Shown: positions 23,701 through 33,700 of the stretch, piece after piece
Position numbering within the stretch: position 1 is the stretch's first letter
How the letters are laid out: every line of letters begins with the position of its first letter
Source of the DNA: Boswellia sacra
Lineage: Eukaryota; Streptophyta; Magnoliopsida; Sapindales; Burseraceae
Assembly: GCA_013180625.2 (NCBI GenBank)
Contig: SNVD02013580.1
Span: forward strand, 620,001-684,000
Length of the DNA stretch: 64,000 nt
Direction of reading: 5' to 3'
Notes under the pieces: generated by a model
What the model was told of the DNA's origin: nothing
Seen by the model: only the letters and a program-made list of their open reading frames with translations
Database searches by the model: none
Made by a program: the position numbers and the translations under genes

Positions 23701-24771
23701 AAGTTTGACTCCTTCATGATGAGTCATGGGTACAAAAGAACCGCTGCAGACCAATGCGTCTACTTTCAGAAACTTCCAGATGGAGACTTTGTTGCACTCA
23801 TGCTCTATGTGGACGACATGTTGATCGTCGGCAAGGATGCAACAAAAATAAAGCAGCTGAAGAAGAAACTTTCAAAAACCTTCGATATGAAGGACTTGGG
23901 ACCAGCTCAGCAAATCTTGGGGATGCACATTCGTCGAGATAGGAAACAAAAGAAATTATGACTGTCTCAGGAGAAATATGTTGAACAGGTAATTCAAAGG
24001 TTCAACATGGATAGTGCTAAGCCAGTTAGTGTACCACTGGCTAATCATTTCAAGCTGAGCAAGAGATCATGTCCCTCATCCAAGAAAGAGATAGAGGACA
24101 TGGCGTCGGTACCCTATTCTTCTGCTGTAGGAAGTTTGATGTATGCCATGGTGTGTACAAGGCCAGATATTGCTCATGCTGTAGGAGTCGTGAGCAGATT
24201 TCTTTCCAATCCAGGAAAAGAACATTGGGAGGCAATCAAGTGGATTCTCAGATACCTTAAAGGTACTTCGAAGATATGCTTGTGTTACGGGGGAGCTGAT
24301 CCAATCTTGGAAGGCTATACAGATTCAGATATGGCCGGAGATCCTGACAGTAGGAAATCTACATCAGGTTTTGTTTACACTTTTGCAAGGGGAGCTGTAT
24401 CATGGCAGTCAAGACTATAGAAGTGTGTTGCGCTATCCACGACAGAGGCAGAATACATTGCCGCAGCAGAAGCTGGAAAAGAAATGTTGTGGTTGAAGCG
24501 GTTTCTCCAAGAACTTGGGATTGAACAAAAAGAGTACAAAGTACACTGTGATAGTCAAAGTGCTCTGGATTTGAGCAAGAATTCAGTGTACCATTCTCGA
24601 ATAAAGCATATCGACATCCGCTATCATTGGATACGAGAGGTAATGGACAAGCAACTATTGAAACTAGTGAAGATCCATACTAAAAAGAATCCAGCCGACA
24701 TGTTAACAAAAGTGGTCACCAGAGACAAGCTAGAACTATGCAGAGACATAGTTGGATTAGAAGCTGTCTAA
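20788..24771 (+). pseudogene. Copia-1 gag-pol polyprotein with four in-frame stops
   Basis: One frame of 1328 codons runs from the ATG at 20788 to 24771. In order: UBN2-type gag; an Arg/Ser-rich stretch and a CCHC knuckle (CYNCGKEGHLKRNC) at about residues 233-246; an aspartic protease site with IDTAAS; GAG-pre-integrase (LWHKRLGHMGEKG); integrase with HSDVCGP and SDNGGEY; reverse transcriptase with YVDDMLIV; and RNase H with TDSDMAGDPDSRKSTSGF. Stops lie at 22828-22830 (TGA), 23260-23262 (TAG), 23959-23961 (TGA) and 24418-24420 (TAG). No frameshift is needed, so decay so far is purely by substitution. Full function would require all four positions to be sense codons. Closest well-known relative: the tobacco Tnt1 type. 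Confidence 0.95.
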
Positions 24772-24817
24772 TTACTTTTGTTGCTACTCCCTTTCACATG
24801 GGATGGAGGGGGAGAAT

Positions 24818-25187
24818 TGATGAGCTCATGCATGACATGCATGAGTTCTAGAATTCTGCTGAGCTCATGCATGACATGCATGGCTTCCAGAATCCCTCCC
24901 ATGTGAATGCATTGAAAGTCAAAGGTAGGTGGCCAAATTTGATTTGAATTTGTATACAGAATTTCCCTATAAATATGGGACGAATTCTGCCTTGTTTATG
25001 CATCAGAGAGATTCCAGAGAGAGTCCAGGTTCCAGAACCAGAGAGTTCTGAGAGTGTGAGAGAGCCAGGAGAGCTCCAGAATTAGTTTAGGGGAGTTTTT
25101 GTATAATTCTTGTATATCAATTTTCTTTGTGAATACAAATAGATTTTCTCACAAATCTCTGTTCTGAGTTTGCATTACATCCCAACA
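24818..25187 (+). repeat. Copia-1 3' LTR
   Basis: 370 bp, the same length as the 5' LTR. Six substitutions were seen (one A/G near position 98, two adjacent at GT/AC, and C/A, A/G and G/A near the end). It is followed by the target duplication AGATG. Confidence 0.97.
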
Positions 25188-25520
25188 AGATGGAGGCAGA
25201 ATATATTGGAAAAAGGAAGCCAAAAGAGGAAAATAGGCTACTAGTCGCTATCCAAAAATAGGGGATGCCAGAGGTAAGAATGGGGAGGTGGAAAGAGGAA
25301 TAGAGGCTGGTGATGAAGAAAAATCGTGGAGAAACTAGCTTCCCAAAGCATTTAACCCAAAACATACAGAGAAATCCCCTCAAGAACTCACCCTATCGTC
25401 ATCTTCTTCTTCTTCAACCTATTAACTTTAGTTCTATACGTGACTGATTTTTGTTCATTATTATTGCTTATCTAACCATATTTCCTCTTAACAATTTGAG
25501 AACTAGACTTTGGCATCAGA

Positions 25521-26480
25521 GTGTCCTTGCAAATAGCCACGCCCTCTCCCGGAGGAGTTGTGTTCACCAAGAATTGTTGTTGAGTTGCGAGGTCACTATT
25601 GAGCAATGGAGCTGGAGATGGGCTGCTGATCCAACTCTAATGTGAGGAGCAATTTTGGTTCTTTCAACTGACGTTGTTTGTGGGAAAGCAAATAGCTTAA
25701 GAGAGTTGTAAAATAAAAAGCCATATCTTATTCTCAGCCTTGTAAAAGAAAATGGTGGTCTCAACATGAAACACTTCAATGTAGGAAGGAAACGCTGCTT
25801 ATGAACCTCCTATAAGAGAGAGAACCTCTCAACCTGGTCGAAACCATGCAAGAATTGATCCTAGGGTTGCAGAACTAAGGAAGCAATTAAAGGAGGTGAG
25901 GGAGGAGAACAAGAAGCTTTATAGAAGAAAAAAAACGATTAGGGAGGAACAGGAGCAGATGAGGCTGCAGAAAGTTCACTTGCGCACAGAATAACTCCTC
26001 TCACTCCAAGCCAGGAGGCAGAGAGAGGTGGACGTAATCTGAAACACAAACACAAACACCAACCCAAACTCAACACAGAAATTCACTTAGGCTTGAACGC
26101 AGATTTGCTTGACATGATGATGTTGAAAGTTAACCACACGGTGGAGTATAGGATGAAAAACCTCACTACAACCAACCCTTTAAACATAGTAGTAGTTACA
26201 GCCTGGAGAATCAGTCAAACACTTTTTGTAGACCACATAAAGAGCGTACTAAAATAAAAAACATTCACCATGCCAATAATGAAATGGTTTGATTTTTTTA
26301 ATAAACAGTGTACTAATATGCCATAAGCCCAGTCACTTCTGCAATTATCTTTTGTCTTCTTCCATGGGCTTCTCGTAGCTTTGTCCGGGCCACAGATGAG
26401 ATGCAGCCAACAATGATAATAATTGCAGCACAAACTCTATTTAAGACTCCAAATGTGGATTCTGCAGCCAATTACAAGCA
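25521..26480. other. Degenerate LTR-element internal remnants
   Basis: Holds a gag-like coiled-coil segment at about 25840-25995 (+), attributed to the older LTR element. On the minus strand, about 26310-26430 is protein-like (RVCAAIIIIVGCISSVA), suggesting a membrane segment of an unidentified gene. Nothing is complete. Confidence 0.35.
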
Positions 26481-26900
26481 GCAAACAACCATGTGGTTGC
26501 GATGCCTTATCCGGTGAGGCCATATCAATCCCTTGATGAATCCCTGCAAGCTACTGGCTTCAAAAACAAATGATATTTTCGTAACATTTGTTGTCACTAA
26601 AGAATGGCTCAGCTTCATCTCCTTAACATTCGTTTTGCTTCAATATGAAATTTCATCCCAGCTGACCTAGTTCGTGTTGCTGTGTTTCTTGAATTTATTG
26701 TAAGTTGCCATGATAAAAATGGTCGTTCCCTTCCAACACCTCCTTGAACAGCTCAAGCCATCAGTGCCTACCATCATATCTGATGCTATCCAATTATGGG
26801 CAGCCTGTTTGGTAAATGCAAGAACATTCTTGTGGCCTTGCATTGTACAACTTCAGCAAAGTTTTGCGGTCGCTCCATTGATTTGGCCAGATAGAACAGA
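26480..26900 (+). pseudogene. UGT87-like UDP-glycosyltransferase, N-terminal pseudogene fragment
   Basis: Read across frames, the strand gives HVVAMPYP, NDIFVTFVVTKEWLSF, NIRFASI..FIPADLVRVAVF, MIKMVVPFQHLLEQLKPSVP and ILVALHCTTSAKF, in that order. This is the N-terminal acceptor-binding half of plant family-1 UDP-glycosyltransferases; the VVAMPYP and FVVTEEW wording fits UGT87A. Plant UGTs are about 450-480 aa and carry a C-terminal PSPG box that binds UDP-sugar; that half is missing. At least one stop (TGA after the KNK segment) and several frameshifts are present. Copia-2 inserted some 400 bp downstream. Confidence 0.7.
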
Positions 26901-27290
26901 ATTTCCTTTTATATTTATTGGGTAATAAATTCATTACAATTTTGATTTCTTTCAGCTTTTCCACTGTTTCTTGATTTCGTATTAACAGGCAAAACGAAAT
27001 CTTATACATTCTCATTTTCTTTTTGTCCAAGAAGATCTGGGGAAAAGTTTTAGACATACTTTTCATATCGATCTTATTAATTAGTGACAAAATTAGTAGA
27101 CGATAATAGTATGTATATGCCACATGAAAACCATGCATTATTGTTTTATAACTCCTACATTTTGACCAAAAAGATTCTTTACTATTTGACTAATTAATGA
27201 ACTAATTGATTCTGTATAATGCAAATGTGATGGTAAGTGATCCATTTGTATTTCTCCGTGATGGAAGCCGGACATCCCTGCAGGAATTTC

Positions 27291-27851
27291 TGTTATGCAC
27301 GGCGGAAGCGATAAGCAACAGAACAACCAAAATGCACAACCACAAACTATACCAGCTAATTGAATATAATAGCAACTAAAGAGGCAGCCAATCGACCACA
27401 ATGCAGAAATGGAAAGAACACCAAGATTTAACGAGGTTCGGTATAAATACCTACGTCCTTAGGCGCCGCTGAAGAAACTTTCCACTATCTTCAAAGAGAA
27501 TACAAACTTTTGGGCCACAATACAAATACCACAACTATTGGGCCAAACTGTAATTACCCAAATAGTTTGGCCAAACTGTAATTACCCAAACACTTGGGTA
27601 ATACTTCAAATACCTAAAACAAAGAGAGAAAAAACAAATATTACAAATTTTAAGGTTCTTACTGAAAGGCCCTTAAACTATGAGGTCTTATATGTGAGAC
27701 CTTACAAATATAGGGAAGTGAAGGATATTTCACTTGGGATACATAAAACTCTCCCACATGGCTTCTTTTATAAGGGCCACATGAGACCCATGTTTTTCTC
27801 CTTACCGATGTGGGATCCTTCCATATGAGCCAAACAAAGGAAAAAATAACA
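27291..27851 (-). repeat. Copia-2 3' LTR
   Basis: 561 bp, on the plus strand running TGTTATGCACGG to AAAAATAACA. It contains the AACGAGGTTCGG and GCGCCGCTGAAG phrases that are shared with Copia-3. The stretch TAATTACCCAAA occurs twice as a short internal direct repeat. Confidence 0.95.
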
Positions 27852-27952
27852 AATCTCCACCTTGGCGAATATGCTAATCCACCACAAGACTTTTCTTTTT
27901 CTCATATTCTCTATCACAGCAACAATGCCTCCAAATGCGCCCACTGGCGCAG

Positions 27953-30900
27953 TCAAACTCGCACAATGTTGATCAAGTCCAAACAATGACTAAACTTGAT
28001 CGCTGTCACAATCTTAGTCAACATATCTGCGGGATTCTCGGCAGTCTCAATCTTCTGAAGTAAGATTCTCCCTTCATCAATAATCTCCCACACAAAATGA
28101 TACCAAACATCAATATGCTTCGTACGAACATGGAACACTGGATTCTTCGCTAAATGGATAGCACTCTAACTGTCAGAATAAAGACTGATCTTCTTCTGCC
28201 CAATTCCCAATTCATCCAACAATCCCTGTAACCAAATAGCTTCCTTCACAGCCTCTGTCATTGCCATATACTCTGCCTCCGTAGTAGACAAAGCCACTGT
28301 ATACTGTAAAGTAGACTTCCAACTCACTGGTGCTCTTGCAAGAGTAAACACATAACCGGTTGTCGACCGACGTTTATCCAAATCACCAGCATAATCTGAA
28401 TCAACATAACCAATAGCATACTGACCATATGTATCATCTCTCTCAAACACTAAGCCAACATCTACGGTTCTCAACAAATACCGTAAAATCCATTTCACTG
28501 CTTGCCAATGTCCTTTACCAAGATCATGCATATACCTGCTCACAACTCCAACTGCATGTGAAATGTCGGGTCTCGTACACACCATAGCATACATCAGACT
28601 ACCAACTGCATTAGCATATAGAACTCGAGACATATACTCTCGTTCCTCATCTGTACTAGGAGATAAAGATGCACTCAGCTTCATATGAGGAGCAAGTGGG
28701 ATACTTACAGGTTTTGATTGCTCTGTAATGCCAAACCGCTATAATACCTTCTTCAGATACTGCTTCTGAGTCAAACAAATCTTGCTTCTCCCTCTATCTC
28801 TGCTAATCTCTAGGACTAGTATCTTCTTAGCTTCTCCCAAATCTTTCATCTCAAACTCTCGATTCAACTAAGTCTTCAACTTTGTAATTTCTTCGATATT
28901 CGTCGAAGCTATCAACATATCATCAACATATAAGAGTAGATAAATGAAAGAATCATCATGTAGCCTCCGAAAATACACACAATTATCAAATTTGCTTCTT
29001 GTGTACCTTTGACCCATCATAAACCGATCAAATCGCTTCTACCACTGTCTGGGAGATTGCTTCAAACCATAAAGCGATATTTTCAGTTTACAAACCAAAT
29101 TTTCCTTACCAACAACTTTGAATCCCTCTGGCTGAGTCATATAGATTTCCTCTTCCAAGTCACCATGTAAAAATACAGTTTTTACATCAAGTTGAACTAG
29201 TTCCATATTCATCTGAGCTACCAAGGCCAATAAAATTCTAATGGAATAATGTTTCACAACTGAAGAAAATACCTCATTATAGTCAATTCCTTCCCTCTGA
29301 GCGTAGCCTTTAGCTACCAACCTTACCTTGTAGCGGATGTCATTCTTGTCAGGAAATCCATCTTTCTTTGCATATACCCATTTGCACCCAATCGCCTTTT
29401 TACCCTTCGGTAGTTGAGCTAGCTCCCAAGTTTCATTCTTCTGAAGAGACTGCATCTCTTCGCTCATAGCTGTCTTCCACTGATCAACTTCAGAACATCT
29501 GACTGCCTCTCTATAAGTGGAAGGAACATCAGCATCTACAATTGGAAGTGCATAGGCCACCATATCAGCAAATCGAGCAGGTCTGCGAATCTCACGTCTT
29601 GGCCTATCAATTGCAATAGATTCTTGTTGCTGTTGAGGTTCCTGAGTAGAACCCTCACCATCATCTCCCAAATCTCCCTCTGTCACAGGAGTACCATCAT
29701 CTGTCTCAACAGATCTAACAGGGTTCAATGTCGTCGTTTCAAACTCCACCTGCTGCTGAGTATGCTCCACCTGCTGTGGAGTACCATTCACCTTTGTCTG
29801 GTTTTCTGATTTCTTCAACATTGAAGACTCATCAAATGTCACATCTCGACTGGATACAATCTTCCTCGAACTAGGACACCATAGACGATATTCTTTCACT
29901 CCTGAAGCAAATCCCAAGAAAATCGTTTTCTTGGCTCTAGGATCCAGCTTAGATTCTTTCACATAATAATATGCAGGAGAACCAAAAACATGTAAAGAAT
30001 CATAATCAGAAACAGGTTGTCCAGACCATACCTCCAATGGAGTTCTATCACCAATAGTAGCTGATGGTAGACGATTAATGAGATGACACGCATAAGTCAC
30101 AGCCTCAGCCCAAAATTCTTTGCCCAACCCAACATTGGACAACATACACCGAACTTTCTCCAGCAATGTTCGGTTCATGCGTTCTGCCACCCCATTCTGC
30201 TGCGGTGTACCTCTAACAGTAAAATGACGTACAATACCTTCATTTCGACACAATTTCAAAAACTGATCACTGCAATACTCACCACCATTATCTGTTCTGA
30301 GATGCTTGATCTTCTTGCCAGTCTGTGTCTCAATCATCTTTTTTCATTTAAAAAAAACATCAGCTATATCATCTTTTGATTTCAAACAGTACACCCAAGT
30401 TCTTCTGGAAAAGTCATCAACAAAAGTAACAAAGTAGTGCCTACCTCCCATAGATGCGGTTTTAGTAGGTCCCCACACATCTGAGTGAACGTAATCAAGA
30501 ATACCCTTGGTATTATGAATAGCGGTGCCAAATTTCACTCTCTTCTGCTTTCCCAGAACACAATGCTCACAAAAATCCAGCTTGCAGGTCTTTGCACCTT
30601 TCTATAAGCCTCGTTTCACCAAACTGAATAAGGCTTTCTCACCTGCATGTCCCAAACGCATATGCCACAGTCTCGTGATCTCTGAATCTGCATCATTATC
30701 AGAAACCATAGCCGCTGATCTAATAACCGTATTACCATTATAGTAATACAAAGTGCCTTTCAATACCACAAGAGCGCCTGAAGTGACCCTCAGAATACCA
30801 TCTCGAATAGATATACCACAGCCTTTAGATTCTAAGGATCCCAAAGAGATGAGATTCTTCTTCAACTTCGGTACATACCGAACATCTGTCAAAACTCTAG

Positions 30901-31939
30901 TCAGTCCATCATGATTCCTCAAACGGATCGAACCTATCCCAGCAGTATGGCAAATATCATCATTGCTCGTATACACAACTCCACAATCAAGCTCTTCAAA
31001 CTGAAAGAACCATTCCCTATGTGGACACATATGATAAGTACAACCCGAATCCATAATCCACTCATCAGAACCGGAAGTGGATAGGTGACCAGCTAGACAT
31101 ATATCTGACTCACTATCATCCTCACGCTCAACAACACATGCATAAAAAACAGTCTTGCCTTTATCTTTCTTTTTCAACTTAGGACAATCTTTCTTCCAAT
31201 GCCCTTTCTCACGACAAAAGGCACACTCATCTTTTCCTAATCTACCCCTCGACCAAGATTTTTCCCTTTTTCCTGGTTTCCTACTTTGACGACGCCCTCT
31301 CACTGTCAATGCATCTACTGACTCATCCCTATGTTCCCTTTGATCTTTCTTATGAATTTCATAATTCAACAAAGCAGAATAAACTTCTTCAAAAGACAGT
31401 TTATCTTTCCCATGGATAAGAGTAATGCACAAATGATCTAATTCATCCGGAAGTGAGCCAATCAATAGCATAGCTTTAATTTCATCTTTGAAGGTTTCAT
31501 CTAAGTTTAACAAATCAGCAATTAACTTATTAAACTCATCAATATGAGAACTCATGCTCGTACCTGGTTTTAACTGGAGACGAAACAATCTCTTCAATAG
31601 GTACAGCCGATTCTCATTGCTTTTCTTCATATATTTGTTCTCCAGCGCCTTCCATAATTTGTTTGCAGATGTCTCCTTAGTGAATGGATACTTTTGTTCT
31701 CTACACAAGCAAGAGCGAATCAACCCACAAGCTTTTATATTCAGCCTGTCTGAATCTCTTGTACTGATATCTTCTGGTTTTGTTTATTCCAGAACAATAT
31801 CTAAATCTTGTTGATACAACCCGTCCAACACCTCACTCTGCCATAAGCCGAAATTATTTCGGCCATCAAATTTTTCAACATCTATTTTTGCATTTGTCAC
31901 AGTCACTGTCTTCTTAGGTACAGTTGACGATGAAGCCAT
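27953..31939 (-). pseudogene. Copia-2 gag-pol polyprotein with seven in-frame stops
   Basis: One minus-strand frame of 1329 codons starts at the ATG 31939-31937 and ends at 27953. Domains: gag (WKALENKYMKK, LLIGSLPDELDHLC), a CCHC knuckle (CAFCREKGHWKKDC), protease (IMDSGCTYHM), GAG-pre-integrase (LWHMRLGHAGEKALF), integrase (HSDVWGPT, TDNGGEYCS, TPQQNGVAERMNR), RT (LYVDDMLIAS) and RNase H (YVDSDYAGDLDKRRSTTG). Stops are at 31784-31786, 30602-30604, 30344-30346, 29039-29041, 28868-28870, 28739-28741 and 28166-28168; the start and end frames agree, so there is no net frameshift. More stops than Copia-1 agrees with its greater LTR divergence. Confidence 0.93.
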
Positions 31940-32090
31940 TACTACCTCTCACAAATAAGCTCGATATATAAATCACCAATAACCAAGCTCCAAACAAACT
32001 ATTATATTCAATAACTAGCAATCCAAAATCAACAGCCCAGAACAGTAGTAAGTGCTTCAATGAAATAGCCACTAACTACCCAAAACCTTT

Positions 32091-32103
32091 GGCTCTGATA
32101 CCA
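32091..32103 (-). other. Copia-2 primer-binding site
   Basis: On the minus strand, TGGTATCAGAGCC follows the 5' LTR after a two-base spacer, a full match to the usual plant initiator tRNA-Met PBS. Confidence 0.9.
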
Positions 32104-32105
32104 AT

Positions 32106-32665
32106 TGTTATGCACGGCGGAAGCGATAAGCAACAGAACAACCAAAATGCACAACCACAAACTATGCCAGCTAATTGAATATAATAGCAACTAAAGAGGC
32201 AACCAATCAACCACAATGCAGAAATAGAAAGAACACCAAGATTTAACGAGGTTCGGTATAAATACCTACGTCCTCGGGCGCCGCTGAAGAAACTTTCCAC
32301 TATCTTCAAAGAGAATACAAACTTTTGGGCCACAATACAAATACCACAACTATTGGGCCAAAGTGCAATTACCAAAATAGTTGGCCAAACTGTAATTACC
32401 CAAACACTTGGGCAATACTACAAATACCCAAAACAAAGGGAGAAAAAGTAAATATTACAAACTTTAAGGTCCTTCCTGAAAGGCCCTTAAATTATGAGGT
32501 CTTATATGTGAGACCTTACAAATATAGGGTAGTGAAGGATATTTGACTTGGGACACATAAAACTCTCCCACATGGCTTCTTTTATAAGGGCCACATGAGA
32601 CCCATGTTTTTCTCCTTACCGATGTGGGATCCTTGCATATGAGCCAAACAAAGAAAAAAACAACA
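32106..32665 (-). repeat. Copia-2 5' LTR
   Basis: 560 bp, ending ACAACA on the plus strand just before the target duplication ATTTC. Aligns end to end with the other LTR. Confidence 0.95.
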
Positions 32666-32919
32666 ATTTCTTCATTACACTTATCAGAACTACGAACAAT
32701 ATTCTCTGATAGTTGCAGCCAGGGCCTGCAGCTCTGGTTGAAATTTATTCCTTGACTGCCAAAGTAACAACTTCTATACAATTTTGACTATGAGCTTGAA
32801 TGCCACAGTCTATTACACCCTTAAACCAAAATTTTCATTCCAAGCAGCTATGCATTTGCAAAGCATCATCCATTTCAAGGTAAGAGTGCACGTGAAACAG
32901 AATACCTAATGACAACCAT

Positions 32920-33700
32920 GAAAAAATCAAGCAATGCTATCTGATTTTCCTGTAGACACCAATTAAACCATTAAACTGCCTTTTGTTCACCAAATTGGCC
33001 ACCTCGGTATCAGTTGCAAGGTGTGTCTGGGCATACTTCAGGGGATAAACAAATAGAGAATTGTGTACCATCAGCAAGACTAACCGCTGCCAACATTACT
33101 ATAAAGAACTTCCAATTGTCATCTTTGTACTTGTCATGATTGAATATACTTCTTAAAGGAGAGTACAAAGCGCTATCAACGACCTGTTTTACCTTGAATG
33201 AAAAAAAAAAAAAAAAAAAAACTAACACCACCACCACCGCCACCACCATTATACCAAGAAGAAGAAAACATAACTTTTCTAGTTTGATAGAGTCAGCAAA
33301 CTTATATACTATGATGCCTAATGGCATAGAAAGCATTAAAAATGAAACGAGAAAATTTACCTTGGAGCTTATTTGTGGGGTGTTGCCTCTCCAAAGGGAA
33401 ATGATACCTTTGTTCCTAATCTTCCTTGCAAAGCAATTACCAATTCCCTTGCAGGACCAGACAACTGGCCTGAGTTGATCATCTCATGTTAGCATTTGAA
33501 TCAAGGGTTTCACTCGCTCGAATGCAGCAGTTGCCATCATACATGGGCTAGTCAAATTATAGAAATGAAGAAAAAGGTGAGCAGCACCCCTTTCTTTTTC
33601 ATATGGAGCTCGTATAATTACTGGAAACAAAAATGTCACCGAAGGTGAAGCATTGCCATGATTTCCTGAATGAAAATGACAGCCAAACCCTGATTAACAT
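32920..33700 (-). pseudogene. Mitochondrial ADP/ATP carrier (adenine nucleotide translocator) pseudogene
   Basis: On the minus strand, combining frames gives in order RAPYEKE, TAAFERVKPLIQ, GQLSGPCKGIGNCFARKI, SLWRGNT, an intron-like gap, ALYSPLRSIFNHDKYKDDNWKFF, FSICLSPE or VYPLKYAQTHLATD, and RQFNGLIGVYRK. This is the first to second repeat of the ADP/ATP carrier (matrix ERVK and LWRGNT signatures), a six-helix inner-membrane exchanger of about 300-390 aa. Several frameshifts and substitutions in key positions exist, and the third repeat with the RRRMMM nucleotide-carrier signature is not found. A poly-T/A run and CCACCACCA repeats lie in the gap (33205-33250). Copia-2 ends about 250 bp to its left. 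Confidence 0.7.

Larger units (their letters stand above)
19633..25187 (+). mobile_element. Copia-1: complete Ty1/copia LTR retrotransposon (Tnt1-like), inactivated
   Basis: 370-bp LTRs at 19633-20002 and 24818-25187 start TG and end CA and differ at only six positions by eye (about 1.6%). The element is bordered by a perfect 5-bp duplication, AGATG (19628-19632 and 25188-25192). A PBS matching initiator tRNA-Met with one change (TGGTATCGGAG) starts at 20005. A polypurine tract (GGATGGAGGGGGAGAA) lies immediately before the 3' LTR. The coding order gag, protease, integrase, RT, RNase H is Ty1/copia. All structural parts for retrotransposition are present, but four stop codons interrupt the polyprotein. 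It inserted into an older LTR remnant. The low LTR divergence implies a recent insertion. Confidence 0.97.
19200..25520 (+). mobile_element. Older LTR (probably gypsy) split by Copia-1
   Basis: Sequence on both sides of Copia-1 looks like one LTR: left, about 19200-19632, starts around GGGCCCAAGCCCGTACAC; right, 25188 to about 25510, ends with CTTCTTCTTCTTCAACCTAT, ATACGTGACTGA and then GACTTTGGCATCAGAGTGTC. Similar phrases border the primer-binding region of many plant gypsy LTRs. Downstream at about 25840-25995 lies a gag-like coiled-coil stretch (ELRKQLKEVREENKKLY). No second LTR or pol is visible, so only the 5' part survives. Boundaries are approximate and the superfamily is inferred. 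Confidence 0.5.
27291..32665 (-). mobile_element. Copia-2: complete Ty1/copia LTR retrotransposon, inactivated
   Basis: LTRs at 27291-27851 (3' in element orientation) and 32106-32665 (5') begin TG and end CA. They are flanked by a perfect 5-bp duplication, ATTTC (27286-27290 and 32666-32670). The PBS (TGGTATCAGAGCC on the minus strand) adjoins the 5' LTR at 32091-32103, and the polypurine tract (CCAAGGTGGAGATT) adjoins the 3' LTR. By eye the LTRs differ at about 25 sites plus a one-base indel (roughly 4-5%), so it is older than Copia-1. Copia-3 at 39.1-42.8 kb is a diverged member of the same family on the other strand. Confidence 0.96.

Noticed and set aside
33010..33336. Apparent 108-aa membrane protein with a Phe run
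   Set aside because: The Phe run is a poly-A tract read backwards; the rest is one frame of the ADP/ATP carrier pseudogene.
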